Of a DNA stretch of 64,000 nucleotides, positions 8,989-17,660 are shown piece by piece. The DNA lies in contig NZ_CP022336.1 of NCBI RefSeq assembly GCF_002218195.1, forward strand, positions 2,847,001 through 2,911,000. Reading direction: 5' to 3'. This DNA comes from Sphingorhabdus sp. SMR4y. Its GTDB lineage: Bacteria; Pseudomonadota; Alphaproteobacteria; Sphingomonadales; Sphingomonadaceae. Position numbers and translations under genes: made by a program. The notes beneath the pieces were generated by a model that was not told the origin of the DNA, ran no database searches, and saw only the letters and a list, made by a program, of their open reading frames with translations. Position 1 is the stretch's first letter. Every line of letters begins with the position of its first letter.

Positions 8989-9063
8989 TGGTGGGCGTAG
9001 AGAGAGTTGAACTCCCGACCCCTTCGATGTCAACGAAGTGCTCTACCACTGAGCTATACGCCC
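8989..9063 (-). tRNA. tRNA-Val (anticodon GAC)
   Basis: The reverse strand folds as a cloverleaf: acceptor GGGCGTA/TACGCCC with discriminator A and an encoded CCA (8991-8989), D arm GCTC-AGTGGTA-GAGC, anticodon arm CTTCG-TTGACAT-CGAAG and T arm GGGAG-TTCAACT-CTCTC. Loop positions 34-36 are GAC, reading valine GUC codons. The GTGGTAGAGC and TTCAA motifs of the A and B boxes are intact. It sits in the gap between the AraC gene and the cpdR-like gene. Confidence 0.97.
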
Positions 9064-9106
9064 ACACTGGAGGCCCTCTAGCCAGCCGTTCCGGCTGGCG
9101 CAAGGC

Positions 9107-9484
9107 TTAATTCAGGTCGCTGATACTGTCTGGCTCAAACAGCCGGTCGACCTCCATAACCAGATCGCGCAAATGGAAGGGTTTGGACAATATTTTGGCC
9201 TTGGGAACCGATTGTCCCGCGCGCAATGTCACGCCGGAAAAACCGGTGATGAACATGACCTGGGTCTTTGGGCAGACAGAGGCGCAATGCTGGGCGAGTT
9301 CGATTCCGTCCATTTCCGGCATCACGATGTCGGTTAACAGCAGATCGAACTTCTGTTCGGCGAGTAGCGGCACCGCAGCTGTCCCGCGGTCTACAGCGAC
9401 AACTTCATAGTTGGCTTTCTCCAGCGCCCGTGTAAGATGCTCCCGCATCGCCCGTTCATCTTCCGCGAGGAGAATCCGAATCAT
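9107..9484 (-). CDS. cpdR: Single-domain response regulator, CpdR-like
   Basis: A 125-residue stand-alone receiver domain. The acidic pair in LLAEDERAMREHL, phosphoacceptor Asp in LLLTDIVMPEMDGIEL, Thr in VMFITGFSG and Lys in ILSKPFHLRDLV are all present. Length and sequence agree with CpdR, which in Caulobacter is phosphorylated through the CckA-ChpT relay and, when unphosphorylated, targets substrates to ClpXP. Its presence together with a GTA cluster is notable because the same CckA-ChpT-CtrA relay controls GTAs in Rhodobacter. Orthology is from sequence resemblance only. Confidence 0.85.
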   Translation of the reverse strand: MIRILLAEDERAMREHLTRALEKANYEVVAVDRGTAAVPLLAEQKFDLLLTDIVMPEMDGIELAQHCASVCPKTQVMFITGFSGVTLRAGQSVPKAKILSKPFHLRDLVMEVDRLFEPDSISDLN

Positions 9485-9622
9485 TGTGTCGCGCCTTCCC
9501 GAATATGCCTGATTACAGGCCTGCCTATATGCCGAGGCCGGTATATAAGTGCAAATCGGTTAATTTTTTTCCGAAGATGAAGACTATTTTGGCATTGAAG
9601 CCTGATTTTTCGGGGAAAGAAA

Positions 9623-10510
9623 ATGGCTAACCCGGTTGCTAGTGAGCCGGTGGTCCCGCTGCCGGTCTACTCCCTGTCCAACGTTGAGACGCTTCGCTTT
9701 CCGGTGTTGGTCAGCGTACCTCACTCGGGCCGGGAATATCCGCCGGCTCTGATCGACAATCTGAACGTCCCTGCCTCTCATCTGCTGCGGCTGGAAGATC
9801 GTTATTCGGACCGGCTGGCGGCATTGGCCATCGCCGGCGGCTTTCCGTCAATCATCGCCCGAAAGCCGAGAGCGTGGATCGACCTCAATCGCAGCCGGAC
9901 CGAAATCGATCCGGACATGGTAATCGGGATGGATTCGGCGCAGACAGGCCAGTTGAGCAGAAAGGTAAGGGGTGGCCTGGGCCTGCTGCCGCGCAGACTG
10001 CACGGGGCAGGCGATCTGTGGCAGAAAAAATGGTCACATCAGCATGTCATTGACCGGATCGAGCGAGATCACGAGCCTTATCATGTGATGGTGGCACATC
10101 TGCTCGACAAAATCCGCTCGGTTTTCGGCTGCGCGCTTCTTCTCGACCTGCACAGCATGCCGTCGATTTTCGACGAGAACCGCAACAAAATCGATTTTGT
10201 CCTCGGTGATCGTTTCGGTCGCAGCTGCGAATCGCGTTATGTCGAACTGGCCGCAGGCCATTTCCGCAGATATGGCCATTTCGTCCAGACCAATCATCCC
10301 TATCCGGGGAGCTATATATTGGAGCGGCACGGCAATCCCTCGCGCAATATCCATGCCTTCCAGCTGGAAGTGGATCGCTCTCTCTATCTCGATCAAAATA
10401 TGCGTGAGCCCGTCGCGGCGGCCGACACTATTGCCGAGCTGATCGGTGATTGCTGTAAAATGCTGGCCGAGCAAATCTCCGGTCAGGACCAACTCGAAGC
10501 TGCGGAATGA
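9623..10510 (+). CDS. N-formylglutamate amidohydrolase family protein
   Basis: A 295-residue member of the N-formylglutamate amidohydrolase family (PF05013), which hydrolyses N-formylglutamate to glutamate and formate in histidine degradation. Motifs seen: VLVSVPHSGREYP near the N-terminus, LEDRYSDRL, ARKPRAWIDLNRSRTEIDPDM, LLLDLHSMPS and NHPYPGSYI with HAFQLEVDRSLYLD near the end. It starts at ATG 9623 after a GGGGAAAG ribosome site. There are no other hut genes nearby, so it may act in another formyl- or acyl-amino-acid pathway. It converges on sapC. Confidence 0.88.
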   Translation: MANPVASEPVVPLPVYSLSNVETLRFPVLVSVPHSGREYPPALIDNLNVPASHLLRLEDRYSDRLAALAIAGGFPSIIARKPRAWIDLNRSRTEIDPDMVIGMDSAQTGQLSRKVRGGLGLLPRRLHGAGDLWQKKWSHQHVIDRIERDHEPYHVMVAHLLDKIRSVFGCALLLDLHSMPSIFDENRNKIDFVLGDRFGRSCESRYVELAAGHFRRYGHFVQTNHPYPGSYILERHGNPSRNIHAFQLEVDRSLYLDQNMREPVAAADTIAELIGDCCKMLAEQISGQDQLEAAE

Positions 10511-10523
10511 GGGATTTCCCATA

Positions 10524-10554
10524 AAAAAACCACCTCGCCGGTTCGGCGAGGTGG
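10524..10554 (-). terminator. Rho-independent terminator on the minus strand
   Basis: A perfect 10-bp hairpin CCACCTCGCC/GGCGAGGTGG with a 5-nt loop is followed, on the minus strand, by seven U (10529-10523 region). It faces the sapC transcript, but lies about 180 bp beyond its stop codon, so the transcript carries a long structured tail or ends a separate small RNA. Confidence 0.8.
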
Positions 10555-10733
10555 CCAAGGTTCAGGGAGGTGGCATTCCGAAGGAATGCCGGCACCGATT
10601 CGATCGGGGGATGCGAACCGATGCAATCTCAATGTGGGCCCAGTTGTTCCGAGTTACAAGACCCCGAAGCGGAAAAATAGCAAAGGCCATGGCCTGCTTC
10701 GGCCAAGGGGACGAAGCAGGCCGGCTCGCGTGA
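10530..10733 (-). ncRNA. Structured 3' region / candidate small RNA downstream of sapC
   Basis: Between the sapC stop and the terminator, four stable hairpins occur in about 195 nt: an 11-bp perfect stem (10691-10701 with 10712-10722), an 11-bp stem including two G-U pairs (10592-10602 with 10614-10624), an 8-bp perfect stem (10572-10579 with 10583-10590) and the 10-bp terminator stem. No protein-like frame is convincing here. It could be a structured 3' UTR or an sRNA released from it. I looked for 6S, SRP and tmRNA signatures and did not find them. Confidence 0.4.
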
Positions 10734-11519
10734 TTAAGCCTGTACGGAAGGGGCTTCGGTAACCTGCGGCATCTTGCCGGCAGCAACCTGTTTCGCAAAT
10801 ACTTCGCGCATCACCTGCAACGAAAAGAGGTGGGCGTAGATCAGCGGCAACATTCCGTTCTGGTTGATCTTGCGGAGCTCATCGCCGCGCATATCGCGCA
10901 GTTTCTCTTCGTCGACCATCTTGAAGCCGCGATAGACAAATGGTTTTTCGACGCCGGTCTGCTGAATGGAGACCTCGCCGTCCATCAGCAATCCCATCTT
11001 GTCCAGTTCCTGCACGAACTGACCGGTCCGCTGGCCAGCCTGCTCGAACTGTTCGCAAAAGTTCAGGATATTCTTGGTGGTTTCGCTGGGCTGATCATTT
11101 TCGAAAAGCGCATCGCCTTCCTTGTAATCGCCAATGGCGTCGGTGGTCGGGTCGAAGCATAGCGACAGCTCTTCTGCTTCCGGGCGCAGTTTCGCGAGCA
11201 TGAACGGGTAGCGGCGGACATAGGCCGGAACATAAGCCGGTTCGCTGAACTGACCCTCGTCATTCATGAACGTGTTGACGCCTTCGTTCAGTCCCATGAG
11301 AATCAATGGCACGCTGTTATTGCCGGCGGAAAATACAATCGGATAGTTGCGCGCCGCATTGATGAATTCATCTGTGGTGATCGGAATGGCGTGCTGCGAC
11401 TGCATGAAGGATGCGTTGTCGAGCCCTTTGACTTTCCAATTGCTATGCTCATTAGAATTCAGTGGAACCAAGTCCTTGTAGAACATTGGTAGGGCCTGTG
11501 CTTGCGGCGTGCTCGCCAT
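10734..11519 (-). CDS. SapC family protein
   Basis: A 261-residue SapC-family protein (PF07277), named after a gene of the Campylobacter surface-layer locus but without a proven activity. Recognisable blocks are MFYKDLVPLNSNEHSNWKV at the N-terminus, FSAGNNSVPLILMGLNEG, YVPAYVRRYPFMLA and LCFDPTTDAIG. No signal peptide is visible. In alphaproteobacteria the family often occurs near TonB receptors or tryptophan halogenase-like genes; that context is absent here. It ends in an unusually long structured 3' region. Confidence 0.85.
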   Translation of the reverse strand: MASTPQAQALPMFYKDLVPLNSNEHSNWKVKGLDNASFMQSQHAIPITTDEFINAARNYPIVFSAGNNSVPLILMGLNEGVNTFMNDEGQFSEPAYVPAYVRRYPFMLAKLRPEAEELSLCFDPTTDAIGDYKEGDALFENDQPSETTKNILNFCEQFEQAGQRTGQFVQELDKMGLLMDGEVSIQQTGVEKPFVYRGFKMVDEEKLRDMRGDELRKINQNGMLPLIYAHLFSLQVMREVFAKQVAAGKMPQVTEAPSVQA

Positions 11520-11569
11520 AGTTATATTCTCCGAAAATTACTGTTGAAACCGAATAGTTGTCTTGCGCT

Positions 11570-13018
11570 TTAAGAGCCTGACTGACTGGACGCAAGGGGA
11601 ACGAGTTTCCCTGGGTTCATAATGTTCTTCGGATCTATCGCGGTTTTTATCGCACGCAGCATGGAGAGGCGCGCATCGGATGAAAGGCGCTCCAGTTCCG
11701 CGCGCTTATTCTGCCCAATTCCATGTTCAGCCGAAATGGATCCGCCCGCGGCGATGACGAGATCATGGACCAGAGGTGTTATCCGGGTGGCATAGTCGCG
11801 CATCCACTCCTGGGCTTCTACGCCCGGCGGTGCCTTGACGTGGAAGTGGACGTTACCGTCCCCCATATGGCCGAATGCAGCCACTTTCGTGCCGGGAAAC
11901 CGGTCTTCAATGACCGGCGATGCCTCCTTGATGAACCGGGCCATGCCTGGAACCGGTACGCTGATGTCATGCTGCAGGGCCGGGCCGCTGGCGCGTTCGG
12001 CTTCGGAAATCGAATCGCGGATTTTCCAGAAATCTTCCGCTTGTTGCTCGCTGGCCGCGATTGTTGCGTCTTCCACCAGATTCTGTTCCATTGCCTCAGC
12101 CAGCAGATGCTCGGTGACGGACCTGGGGTCCTGCGCATCGGGTTGATCGCGCACGATTTCGATCAGGACGTGCCAGCGATGGCTCCCCTGGAGTGGCGAG
12201 CGGGTGCCGGGAATGTGACGCAGTACCGAATCCAGGCAGGATTCGGGTATGATTTCGAACCCTTCCAGAGATTGGGGCGTTCGTTTGTTGAGGAAACGGA
12301 ACATCTGATAGGCAGCGTCTGTGCTGTCGACCGCAGCCCAGGAGACGCAGCGATCTACCAGAGCGGGGACGGTTTTGAGCGTCGCGGCGGTGACGACGCC
12401 CAACGAGCCTTCCCCGCCAATGAACAGATGTTTCAGATCATAGCCGCGATTGTCTTTCTTGAGCGCAGCGAGCCCGTCAAAGATGCTGCCATCGGGTAAT
12501 ACCGCTTCGATGCCGCTAACCAGCGAGCGCATGGTTCCGTGGCGGAGCACCTGGGTGCCTCCGGCATTGGTCGAAATCAGGCCCCCGACCGTGGCCGAGC
12601 CTTTGCCGCCGAGGGTCAGTGGAAATCTTTGACCTTCCGCCGCCAGCGCCTCGTGCAGATTCTGGAGAATCACGCCGGCCTCGCAAACCACCTGCTGGTC
12701 CTGGGAGGCTATCGTGCGGATCTGGTTCATGCGGCGCATAGACAGGAGGATCGACTGGCCGCCGCTGTCAGGTGTCGCCCCGCCGACCATCCCGCTATTG
12801 CCGCCCTGCGGCACGACGGCGACAGCATTTTCGTTGGCAATTCTGAGTATTTCTGCCGTTTCTTCCGTATTGGCGGGAGAGACCATGGCCAGCGCCGCAC
12901 CGGTGTATCGACCACGCCAGTCGGTGAGCCACGGCGCCATGTCTTCACCTGCGCTGGTGAATCCCTTTTCCCTGACTGCCGCCTGCATTTGCTTCAGCCA
13001 ATCTGCACTTTCTGGCAT
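11570..13018 (-). CDS. FAD-binding oxidoreductase (GlcD / D-2-hydroxyacid dehydrogenase family)
   Basis: Flavoprotein of 482 residues of the vanillyl-alcohol-oxidase/GlcD fold, oxidising a D-2-hydroxy acid such as D-lactate, glycolate or D-2-hydroxyglutarate. The FAD-binding segment reads VVPQGGNSGMVGGATP and LGGKGSATVGGLISTNAGG; the substrate/metal half has AFGHMGDGNVHFHVK (metal-binding His residues) and SAEHGIGQNKRAEL. I start at ATG 13018, which has AAGGAG 8 bp upstream; an ATG at 13045 is in frame but unsupported. The electron acceptor and precise substrate are not readable from sequence. Confidence 0.88.
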   Translation of the reverse strand: MPESADWLKQMQAAVREKGFTSAGEDMAPWLTDWRGRYTGAALAMVSPANTEETAEILRIANENAVAVVPQGGNSGMVGGATPDSGGQSILLSMRRMNQIRTIASQDQQVVCEAGVILQNLHEALAAEGQRFPLTLGGKGSATVGGLISTNAGGTQVLRHGTMRSLVSGIEAVLPDGSIFDGLAALKKDNRGYDLKHLFIGGEGSLGVVTAATLKTVPALVDRCVSWAAVDSTDAAYQMFRFLNKRTPQSLEGFEIIPESCLDSVLRHIPGTRSPLQGSHRWHVLIEIVRDQPDAQDPRSVTEHLLAEAMEQNLVEDATIAASEQQAEDFWKIRDSISEAERASGPALQHDISVPVPGMARFIKEASPVIEDRFPGTKVAAFGHMGDGNVHFHVKAPPGVEAQEWMRDYATRITPLVHDLVIAAGGSISAEHGIGQNKRAELERLSSDARLSMLRAIKTAIDPKNIMNPGKLVPLASSQSGS

Positions 13019-13169
13019 ATTCAAGCTCCTTCGCGGTCGTGCCACCTGTCCGCCATCAGAATGTTAGCGGGACGGGAGATGTACCGAAATGACGATAGAT
13101 GGCAAATTCTCAGTTCATGCAATATTCAATCACTGCTGGTATAGGCAAGCTAAGGTTAGTTAAGGGATT

Positions 13170-13673
13170 ATGGTGAGTCTGTCACTTACAGCGATATTGC
13201 TGCTCTCTGTGCCGGATGTGCGCGAGATGCGGTCGGTTGATATGCCGCCGGCAGACGCAGCCATGACCCATGTCCCGGAGCGGCCGCTGCACTATGCGCA
13301 AGTCCGAATCGAGAAGCGGGTGATCATTCGCGTTCCTCGCCGTCGGCCCGCGCCGCTTGCCCCGATGGCGGATTTTTCCCGCGAGACAGTCAAAAAGTCC
13401 TATCGGGAAAAGAAAATTGGCAAATGCCTGCCGATGAACAATATTCTCGGCGTGCAGATGTTTGCGGACCGTCATCTCGATCTGATTACCAAAGACCGCA
13501 AGAGAATCCGGGCGGAGCTGGAGGATAAGTGCCAGGCTCGCAGCTTCTATTCGGGCTTCTATGTCGAGAAAACGGATGACGGCAAAATTTGCACCGGCCG
13601 CGATATCCTCCACTCGCGAACCGGGGCGAAATGCGAGATTGACCGCTTCCGCGAACTGGTCCCGGAACGCTAG
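13170..13673 (+). CDS. Hypothetical secreted protein
   Basis: Unrecognised 167-residue protein. The short hydrophobic N-terminus (SLTAILLLSVP) could be part of a signal peptide. The remainder is basic (VIIRVPRRRPAPLAP, KKSYREKK) with four cysteines (C92-like in KIGKCLPM, then DKCQARSF, KICTGRD, AKCEIDRF) spaced as if forming two disulphides, consistent with a periplasmic location. It stands alone ahead of the DEAD-box helicase gene. I can name no family. Confidence 0.55.
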   Translation: MVSLSLTAILLLSVPDVREMRSVDMPPADAAMTHVPERPLHYAQVRIEKRVIIRVPRRRPAPLAPMADFSRETVKKSYREKKIGKCLPMNNILGVQMFADRHLDLITKDRKRIRAELEDKCQARSFYSGFYVEKTDDGKICTGRDILHSRTGAKCEIDRFRELVPER

Positions 13674-13781
13674 ACCAAGCGAGAAAACTTGACAAATCCC
13701 GGATATGCGATCATTGCCCGGCACAGCCCGAGAGGCTAAGACAGGGTGCAAGGTTGCATCCTATATTTTTCCGGAACCACT

Positions 13782-15173
13782 ATGAAATTTGCCGATATCG
13801 GCCTGTCTGAAGAACTGCTGAAATCCGTAGCCGAAGCTGGCTATGACGAACCGACGCCAATTCAGGCGCAAGCCATCCCCTCCGTCCTGATGATGAAAGA
13901 TATCATCGGCATTGCCCAGACCGGCACCGGCAAAACCGCGAGTTTCGTGCTGCCTATGATCGACATACTGGCGCATGGCCGCTCGCGAGCGCGGATGCCA
14001 CGGTCGCTGATCCTCGAGCCGACCCGCGAACTGGCCGCTCAGGTCGCCGAGAATTTCGAGAAATATGGCAAGAACCATAATCTCAGCATGGCTCTGCTGA
14101 TCGGCGGTGTGTCGATGGGCGACCAGATCAAGGCGCTGGAAAAAGGCGTCGATGTTCTGATTGCGACTCCGGGACGTCTGATGGATCTGTTCGATCGCGG
14201 ACGGATCTTGATGTCGGGCTGCGAATTGCTGGTGATCGACGAAGCGGACCGGATGCTCGACATGGGCTTCATTCCCGATATCGAATCCATCTGCTCAAAA
14301 CTGCCGGCAACCCGCCAGACGATGCTGTTTTCGGCGACCATGCCGCCACCGATCAAGCGGCTGTCCGACCAGTTTCTGAGCAATCCGAAATATATTGAAG
14401 TGTCGCGTCCGGCCACGGCCAACACTTCGATTGATCAGTCATTGATTGAGGTCGCGCCCAAGGCCAAGCGCAAGCTGCTCGTCGACATTCTCGACAATGA
14501 AGGCGTCGAGACCGCTATCATATTCTGCAATCGCAAGACCGAAGTGCGGGATTTGTGCCAGAGCCTGCGCAAGGATGGTTTTGACGCCGGGCAGATTCAC
14601 GGCGACATGGACCAGAGCTCGCGTCTCGCCGAGCTGGACCGGTTCAAGTCCGGTGAAATCAACATATTGTGTGCGTCCGACGTTGCCGCCCGGGGGCTGG
14701 ATATCAAGGGTGTGAGCCATGTTATCAACTATGATATCCCCTGGCATCCGGATGACTATATTCACCGGATTGGCCGCACCGGCCGCGCTGGTGCTACCGG
14801 TGTTGCGATCACTTTCATCACCCGCAGCGATGCCGAGCATGTCGAGAGTATCGAAAAGCTGACCGGCATGAAAATCGCGGTCCGCAAGGAACGCAAGGCC
14901 GCGACGGGCAGCAAGCCAGCCGAGAAAACCGTTGGCGAGCCCGAGCAGGCAAAGCCTGCTAAGGCGAAAGGGCCACGGCGTGACGGGGCTGCGAAAAATG
15001 CGCGGCAGGACGATCGGCCGAAAAAGCCACGGCAGGACGAAGGCCGGAAAAAGCCGGAACGATCCGTCAAGGTCCAGGAGGAAAAACCGCCTGTGGTTCA
15101 GGACAGCAGTGACATTGATGACGGCTGGAATGGCCCGATGCCGAGCTTTCTGGAAGCCAGGCTCAACCGCTAA
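13782..15173 (+). CDS. DEAD-box ATP-dependent RNA helicase (RhlE-like)
   Basis: Cytoplasmic RNA helicase of 463 residues. All core motifs are visible: Q motif PTPIQAQAIPS, Walker A AQTGTGKT, Ia PTRELAAQV, GG and TPGRLMD, II VIDEADRMLDMGF, III SATMP, IV IIFCNRKTEV, V ASDVAARGLDIKGV, VI HRIGRTGRAG. The C-terminal ~90 residues are a basic, repetitive RNA-binding tail (KPAKAKGPRRD, KKPRQDEGRKKPERS) as in RhlE-type cold-shock helicases. I start at ATG 13782, where the conserved MKFADIGLSEELL begins. Confidence 0.93.
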   Translation: MKFADIGLSEELLKSVAEAGYDEPTPIQAQAIPSVLMMKDIIGIAQTGTGKTASFVLPMIDILAHGRSRARMPRSLILEPTRELAAQVAENFEKYGKNHNLSMALLIGGVSMGDQIKALEKGVDVLIATPGRLMDLFDRGRILMSGCELLVIDEADRMLDMGFIPDIESICSKLPATRQTMLFSATMPPPIKRLSDQFLSNPKYIEVSRPATANTSIDQSLIEVAPKAKRKLLVDILDNEGVETAIIFCNRKTEVRDLCQSLRKDGFDAGQIHGDMDQSSRLAELDRFKSGEINILCASDVAARGLDIKGVSHVINYDIPWHPDDYIHRIGRTGRAGATGVAITFITRSDAEHVESIEKLTGMKIAVRKERKAATGSKPAEKTVGEPEQAKPAKAKGPRRDGAAKNARQDDRPKKPRQDEGRKKPERSVKVQEEKPPVVQDSSDIDDGWNGPMPSFLEARLNR

Positions 15174-15181
15174 CCGGTCGC

Positions 15182-15210
15182 CAGCCTGACGTTATTGCAG
15201 CGTCAGGCTG
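15182..15210. terminator. Palindromic hairpin between convergent genes
   Basis: Perfect 10-bp stem CAGCCTGACG/CGTCAGGCTG with a 9-nt loop that contains the last codons and stop of the lipoprotein gene. It lies 8 bp beyond the helicase stop. There is no long T-run, so it is a stem that could terminate or protect either transcript rather than a textbook terminator. Confidence 0.5.
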
Positions 15211-15797
15211 TCCAGAATCGCTGAAGCCAGCGGGTCTGTCGACTTGGCCTGATCGGCAGCATAGCTGACCTCTGCCTGCACCATTGTGCCATCGGGTTTG
15301 CGGAGCAGCCGCTGGCCCGATTTCAGGCCATTGGTCAATATTCCGGAAGCGCGATATTCATTCGGGCCAACGGCTTCGCCTTGCATGGCTTCATTGCCGT
15401 CTTCAACGGTTTCAACCGCCTTGCTCCAGGCCGCATCTTCACGATTTTCAACCCAGCTAACCGACAGTTTTGCGCCGCTTGCCGTGTCGGTGAACAGCCG
15501 GCCGTTGTCATCGCTGGCGGATTCATCCACGGTCCAGCCACTGGGCACCATGATCGTGTAGCCGCGCAAGGTGTTGGTATAGCTTTCCAAGCTGGCCAGA
15601 TCGACGGCGGCTTCCGCGCCATCGCCTTCCACCGCAGCCGCTTCGTCACGGATCGCCTGGCTGGCGGCGTCCGCCTGTCGCGCCAGTTCCTCGCTCGACG
15701 GAACGTCGCCGACCGCTTCCTGTTTTCCGCAGGCCGAAAGGAGCAGTGCCAGCGTCAGGGCGGCACCAAATGGAAGATTTGGAAGCATGTTTTTCAT
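15192..15797 (-). CDS. Putative lipoprotein
   Basis: A 201-residue protein with a clear lipobox: hydrophobic stretch FGAALTLALLLSAC, with the Cys at about residue 22 as the lipidation site, followed by Gly. The mature part has a helical Glu/Ala-rich linker (LARQADAASQAIRDEAAAVE) and a C-terminal domain with TLRGYTIMVPSGWTVDES and YRASGILTNGLKSGQRLL, reminiscent of periplasmic beta-sandwich domains. No family name can be given with confidence. It is convergent with the helicase and downstream of the sigma54 regulator gene. Confidence 0.7.
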   Translation of the reverse strand: MKNMLPNLPFGAALTLALLLSACGKQEAVGDVPSSEELARQADAASQAIRDEAAAVEGDGAEAAVDLASLESYTNTLRGYTIMVPSGWTVDESASDDNGRLFTDTASGAKLSVSWVENREDAAWSKAVETVEDGNEAMQGEAVGPNEYRASGILTNGLKSGQRLLRKPDGTMVQAEVSYAADQAKSTDPLASAILDSLTLQ

Positions 15798-15926
15798 ATC
15801 AGCCAGACTTAAGAGCAGCAGCGCGAAACATCAATGGCGATGTTGGAATTGCCCGGTATTCCGGCACGCCCCGCCGGCTGTTGGAAAATGGCCGAAAATG
15901 TCAAATTCTAACAGGTAAACGGGAAA

Positions 15927-17354
15927 TTATGCAGCGTTATCAATGCCCAGATCGGCGAGCTTGCGATAAAGGGTCGATCGTCCGATGCCCAGGCGCCGGG
16001 CCACTTCGGTCATCCTGCCGCGATAATGGCCAATCGCGAGACGGATCACATCGGCTTCTATGTCTTCCAGCGGCCGCAAATTGCCGTCTTCGGAATAGAG
16101 GGTGATGCCAATGCCTTCGGGGCTGTTCGATAGATGTGGCTCGCTATCTCCCGATTCCGCGACAAAGGAGGCGATCTGCGGAAATTCCTCGCAGCTCAAG
16201 GCATTATGGTCGCACATGACCGCAGCGCGAAACAGCACGCTCTGCAACTGGCGGACATTGCCGGGCCAGCGATAGCTGCGCAAAAGGTTCAGCGCCTCGT
16301 CGGTAATGCCCAGGCTGCGCAGGCCGGGCTGATGCGCGAGACGGGCCAGAAAATGCCGTGCCAGCGCGGGAATGTCGCCGGTCCGGTCGCGCAATGGCGG
16401 AATGGTCAACTGGACCACATTCATCTGGTAAAAGAGATCTTCGCGGAAATTATCCTTCTCGACTTCCCGTTCCAGCTTGCGGTTGGTCGCGGCAATGACC
16501 CGCACGTCGAGCTGGAAGCTGTTCGGGCTGCCGAGCGGCTGGATATCGGAATGTTTCAGGAAACGCAGCAGGCGGACCTGGGTTTCCGGTGGTATCCGGT
16601 CGACCTCGTCGAGGAAAATCGTGCCGCCCTCGGCTTGCTGGAGCAGTCCGATCTTGCGGTCAAAAGCCCCGGTAAAAGCGCCCTTTTCATGACCGAAAAG
16701 AATCGAATCGAGCAGATTTCCGGTAATTGCGCCACAATTCAGCTTCAACATCGGCATTTTTGCGCGCGGGCTGGCGGCGTGAATGGCATCGGCAATAACT
16801 TCCTTGCCGACCCCGCCTTCGCCTTCGATCAGCACCGGCACCCGGGCGCGGGCAGCTTTTGCGGCGATCGCCAGAGCGGCGCGGAAAGCGGGAGCAGCCC
16901 CGACAATTTCCTCAAATTCGAGCGGCACCGAGATTTTTTCGCTGAGTGGACGCAGTTCGCCATCTTCACGCGAGGATCTGACGGCAGCATCAAGCGCCTT
17001 GAGCATGCGTTCGGGCGCGACCGGCTTGATCAGATAGTCGGTGGCGCCGGCGCGGACCGCGTCGACGGCCTCGGCGATGGAACCGACCGCGGTCAGCATC
17101 AGAATCGGCAGGGCGGGACGGCGGGCCTTCAGTTCGGTGATCAAATCGGTGGCTTCGGAACCGGGCACCCAATGATCAAGAATGATGGCATCCAGCATCA
17201 TCCCGTCCTGCGTGCCCAGCGTCGCGATCGCGGTTTCCGCGTCGCGGGCAAAGATCGTGCGAAACCCCGCGCGCGATGCCAGTGCCGAAATCAACCGGCA
17301 TTGCGCCGGCTCATCATCGATAAGCAGCAGTAATTTTGTGCCGTTATGTGCCAT
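15927..17354 (-). CDS. Sigma54-dependent response regulator (NtrC family)
   Basis: A 475-residue regulator with three parts. Receiver (about 8-125): LLLIDDEPAQCRL, phosphoacceptor Asp in IILDHWVPGSEA, Lys in DYLIKPVAPERML. AAA+ domain (about 150-380): Walker A LIEGEGGVGKEVIA, the sigma54-contact loop FGHEKGAFTGAFDRK, Walker B GTIFLDEVDRIP and SYRWPGNVRQLQ. C-terminal Fis-type HTH: MTEVARRLGIGRSTLYRKL. I chose ATG 17354, where the receiver begins. Walker A has GEGG instead of the common GESG. Its cognate kinase is not adjacent; the target is unknown. Confidence 0.92.
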   Translation of the reverse strand: MAHNGTKLLLLIDDEPAQCRLISALASRAGFRTIFARDAETAIATLGTQDGMMLDAIILDHWVPGSEATDLITELKARRPALPILMLTAVGSIAEAVDAVRAGATDYLIKPVAPERMLKALDAAVRSSREDGELRPLSEKISVPLEFEEIVGAAPAFRAALAIAAKAARARVPVLIEGEGGVGKEVIADAIHAASPRAKMPMLKLNCGAITGNLLDSILFGHEKGAFTGAFDRKIGLLQQAEGGTIFLDEVDRIPPETQVRLLRFLKHSDIQPLGSPNSFQLDVRVIAATNRKLEREVEKDNFREDLFYQMNVVQLTIPPLRDRTGDIPALARHFLARLAHQPGLRSLGITDEALNLLRSYRWPGNVRQLQSVLFRAAVMCDHNALSCEEFPQIASFVAESGDSEPHLSNSPEGIGITLYSEDGNLRPLEDIEADVIRLAIGHYRGRMTEVARRLGIGRSTLYRKLADLGIDNAA

Positions 17355-17521
17355 TTTTTTCCCGATTGTCCCACAATGAAGCATTTTTATAGCGGCAACC
17401 GGTAAAGAGCCGATTAAAGGCGGGACAAATAATCTATCCAAAATGACGGTGGGTTGGGCTTGAGCAGTCGCTAATATAGGGTTACACCTCGCGCCAGTTA
17501 AGAACGAGAAATGGGGACATC

Positions 17522-17644
17522 ATGACATCAGATAATAATTTGGGACCGGCCGAGGAAACATATTCCGGCTTTCTTTCGATGCTGAAGGTCGGAACGATAA
17601 TAACTGTCATCGTGACGGTATTGGTGGTTATTCTTATATCCTAA
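17522..17644 (+). CDS. aa3-type cytochrome c oxidase subunit IV-like small protein
   Basis: A 40-residue single-span membrane protein: MTSDNNLGPAEETYSGFLSM, then a basic residue and a hydrophobic helix (GTIITVIVTVLVVILIS). The TYSGF-L-K-x-G-T pattern is that of the bacterial aa3 oxidase subunit IV family (PF07835). An upstream ATG at 17510 is closed after three codons, so 17522 is the start. The gene is 16 bp from pntAA, a placement I recall from other sphingomonads. Recognition is by pattern; no oxidase genes are in the window. Confidence 0.75.
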   Translation: MTSDNNLGPAEETYSGFLSMLKVGTIITVIVTVLVVILIS

Positions 17645-17660
17645 CTGATTGGAAAATTTA

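Noticed and set aside
10524-10733. 6S, SRP or tmRNA gene
   Set aside because: The hairpin series lacks the central bubble of 6S RNA, the SRP tetraloop motif and the tmRNA tRNA-like ends.
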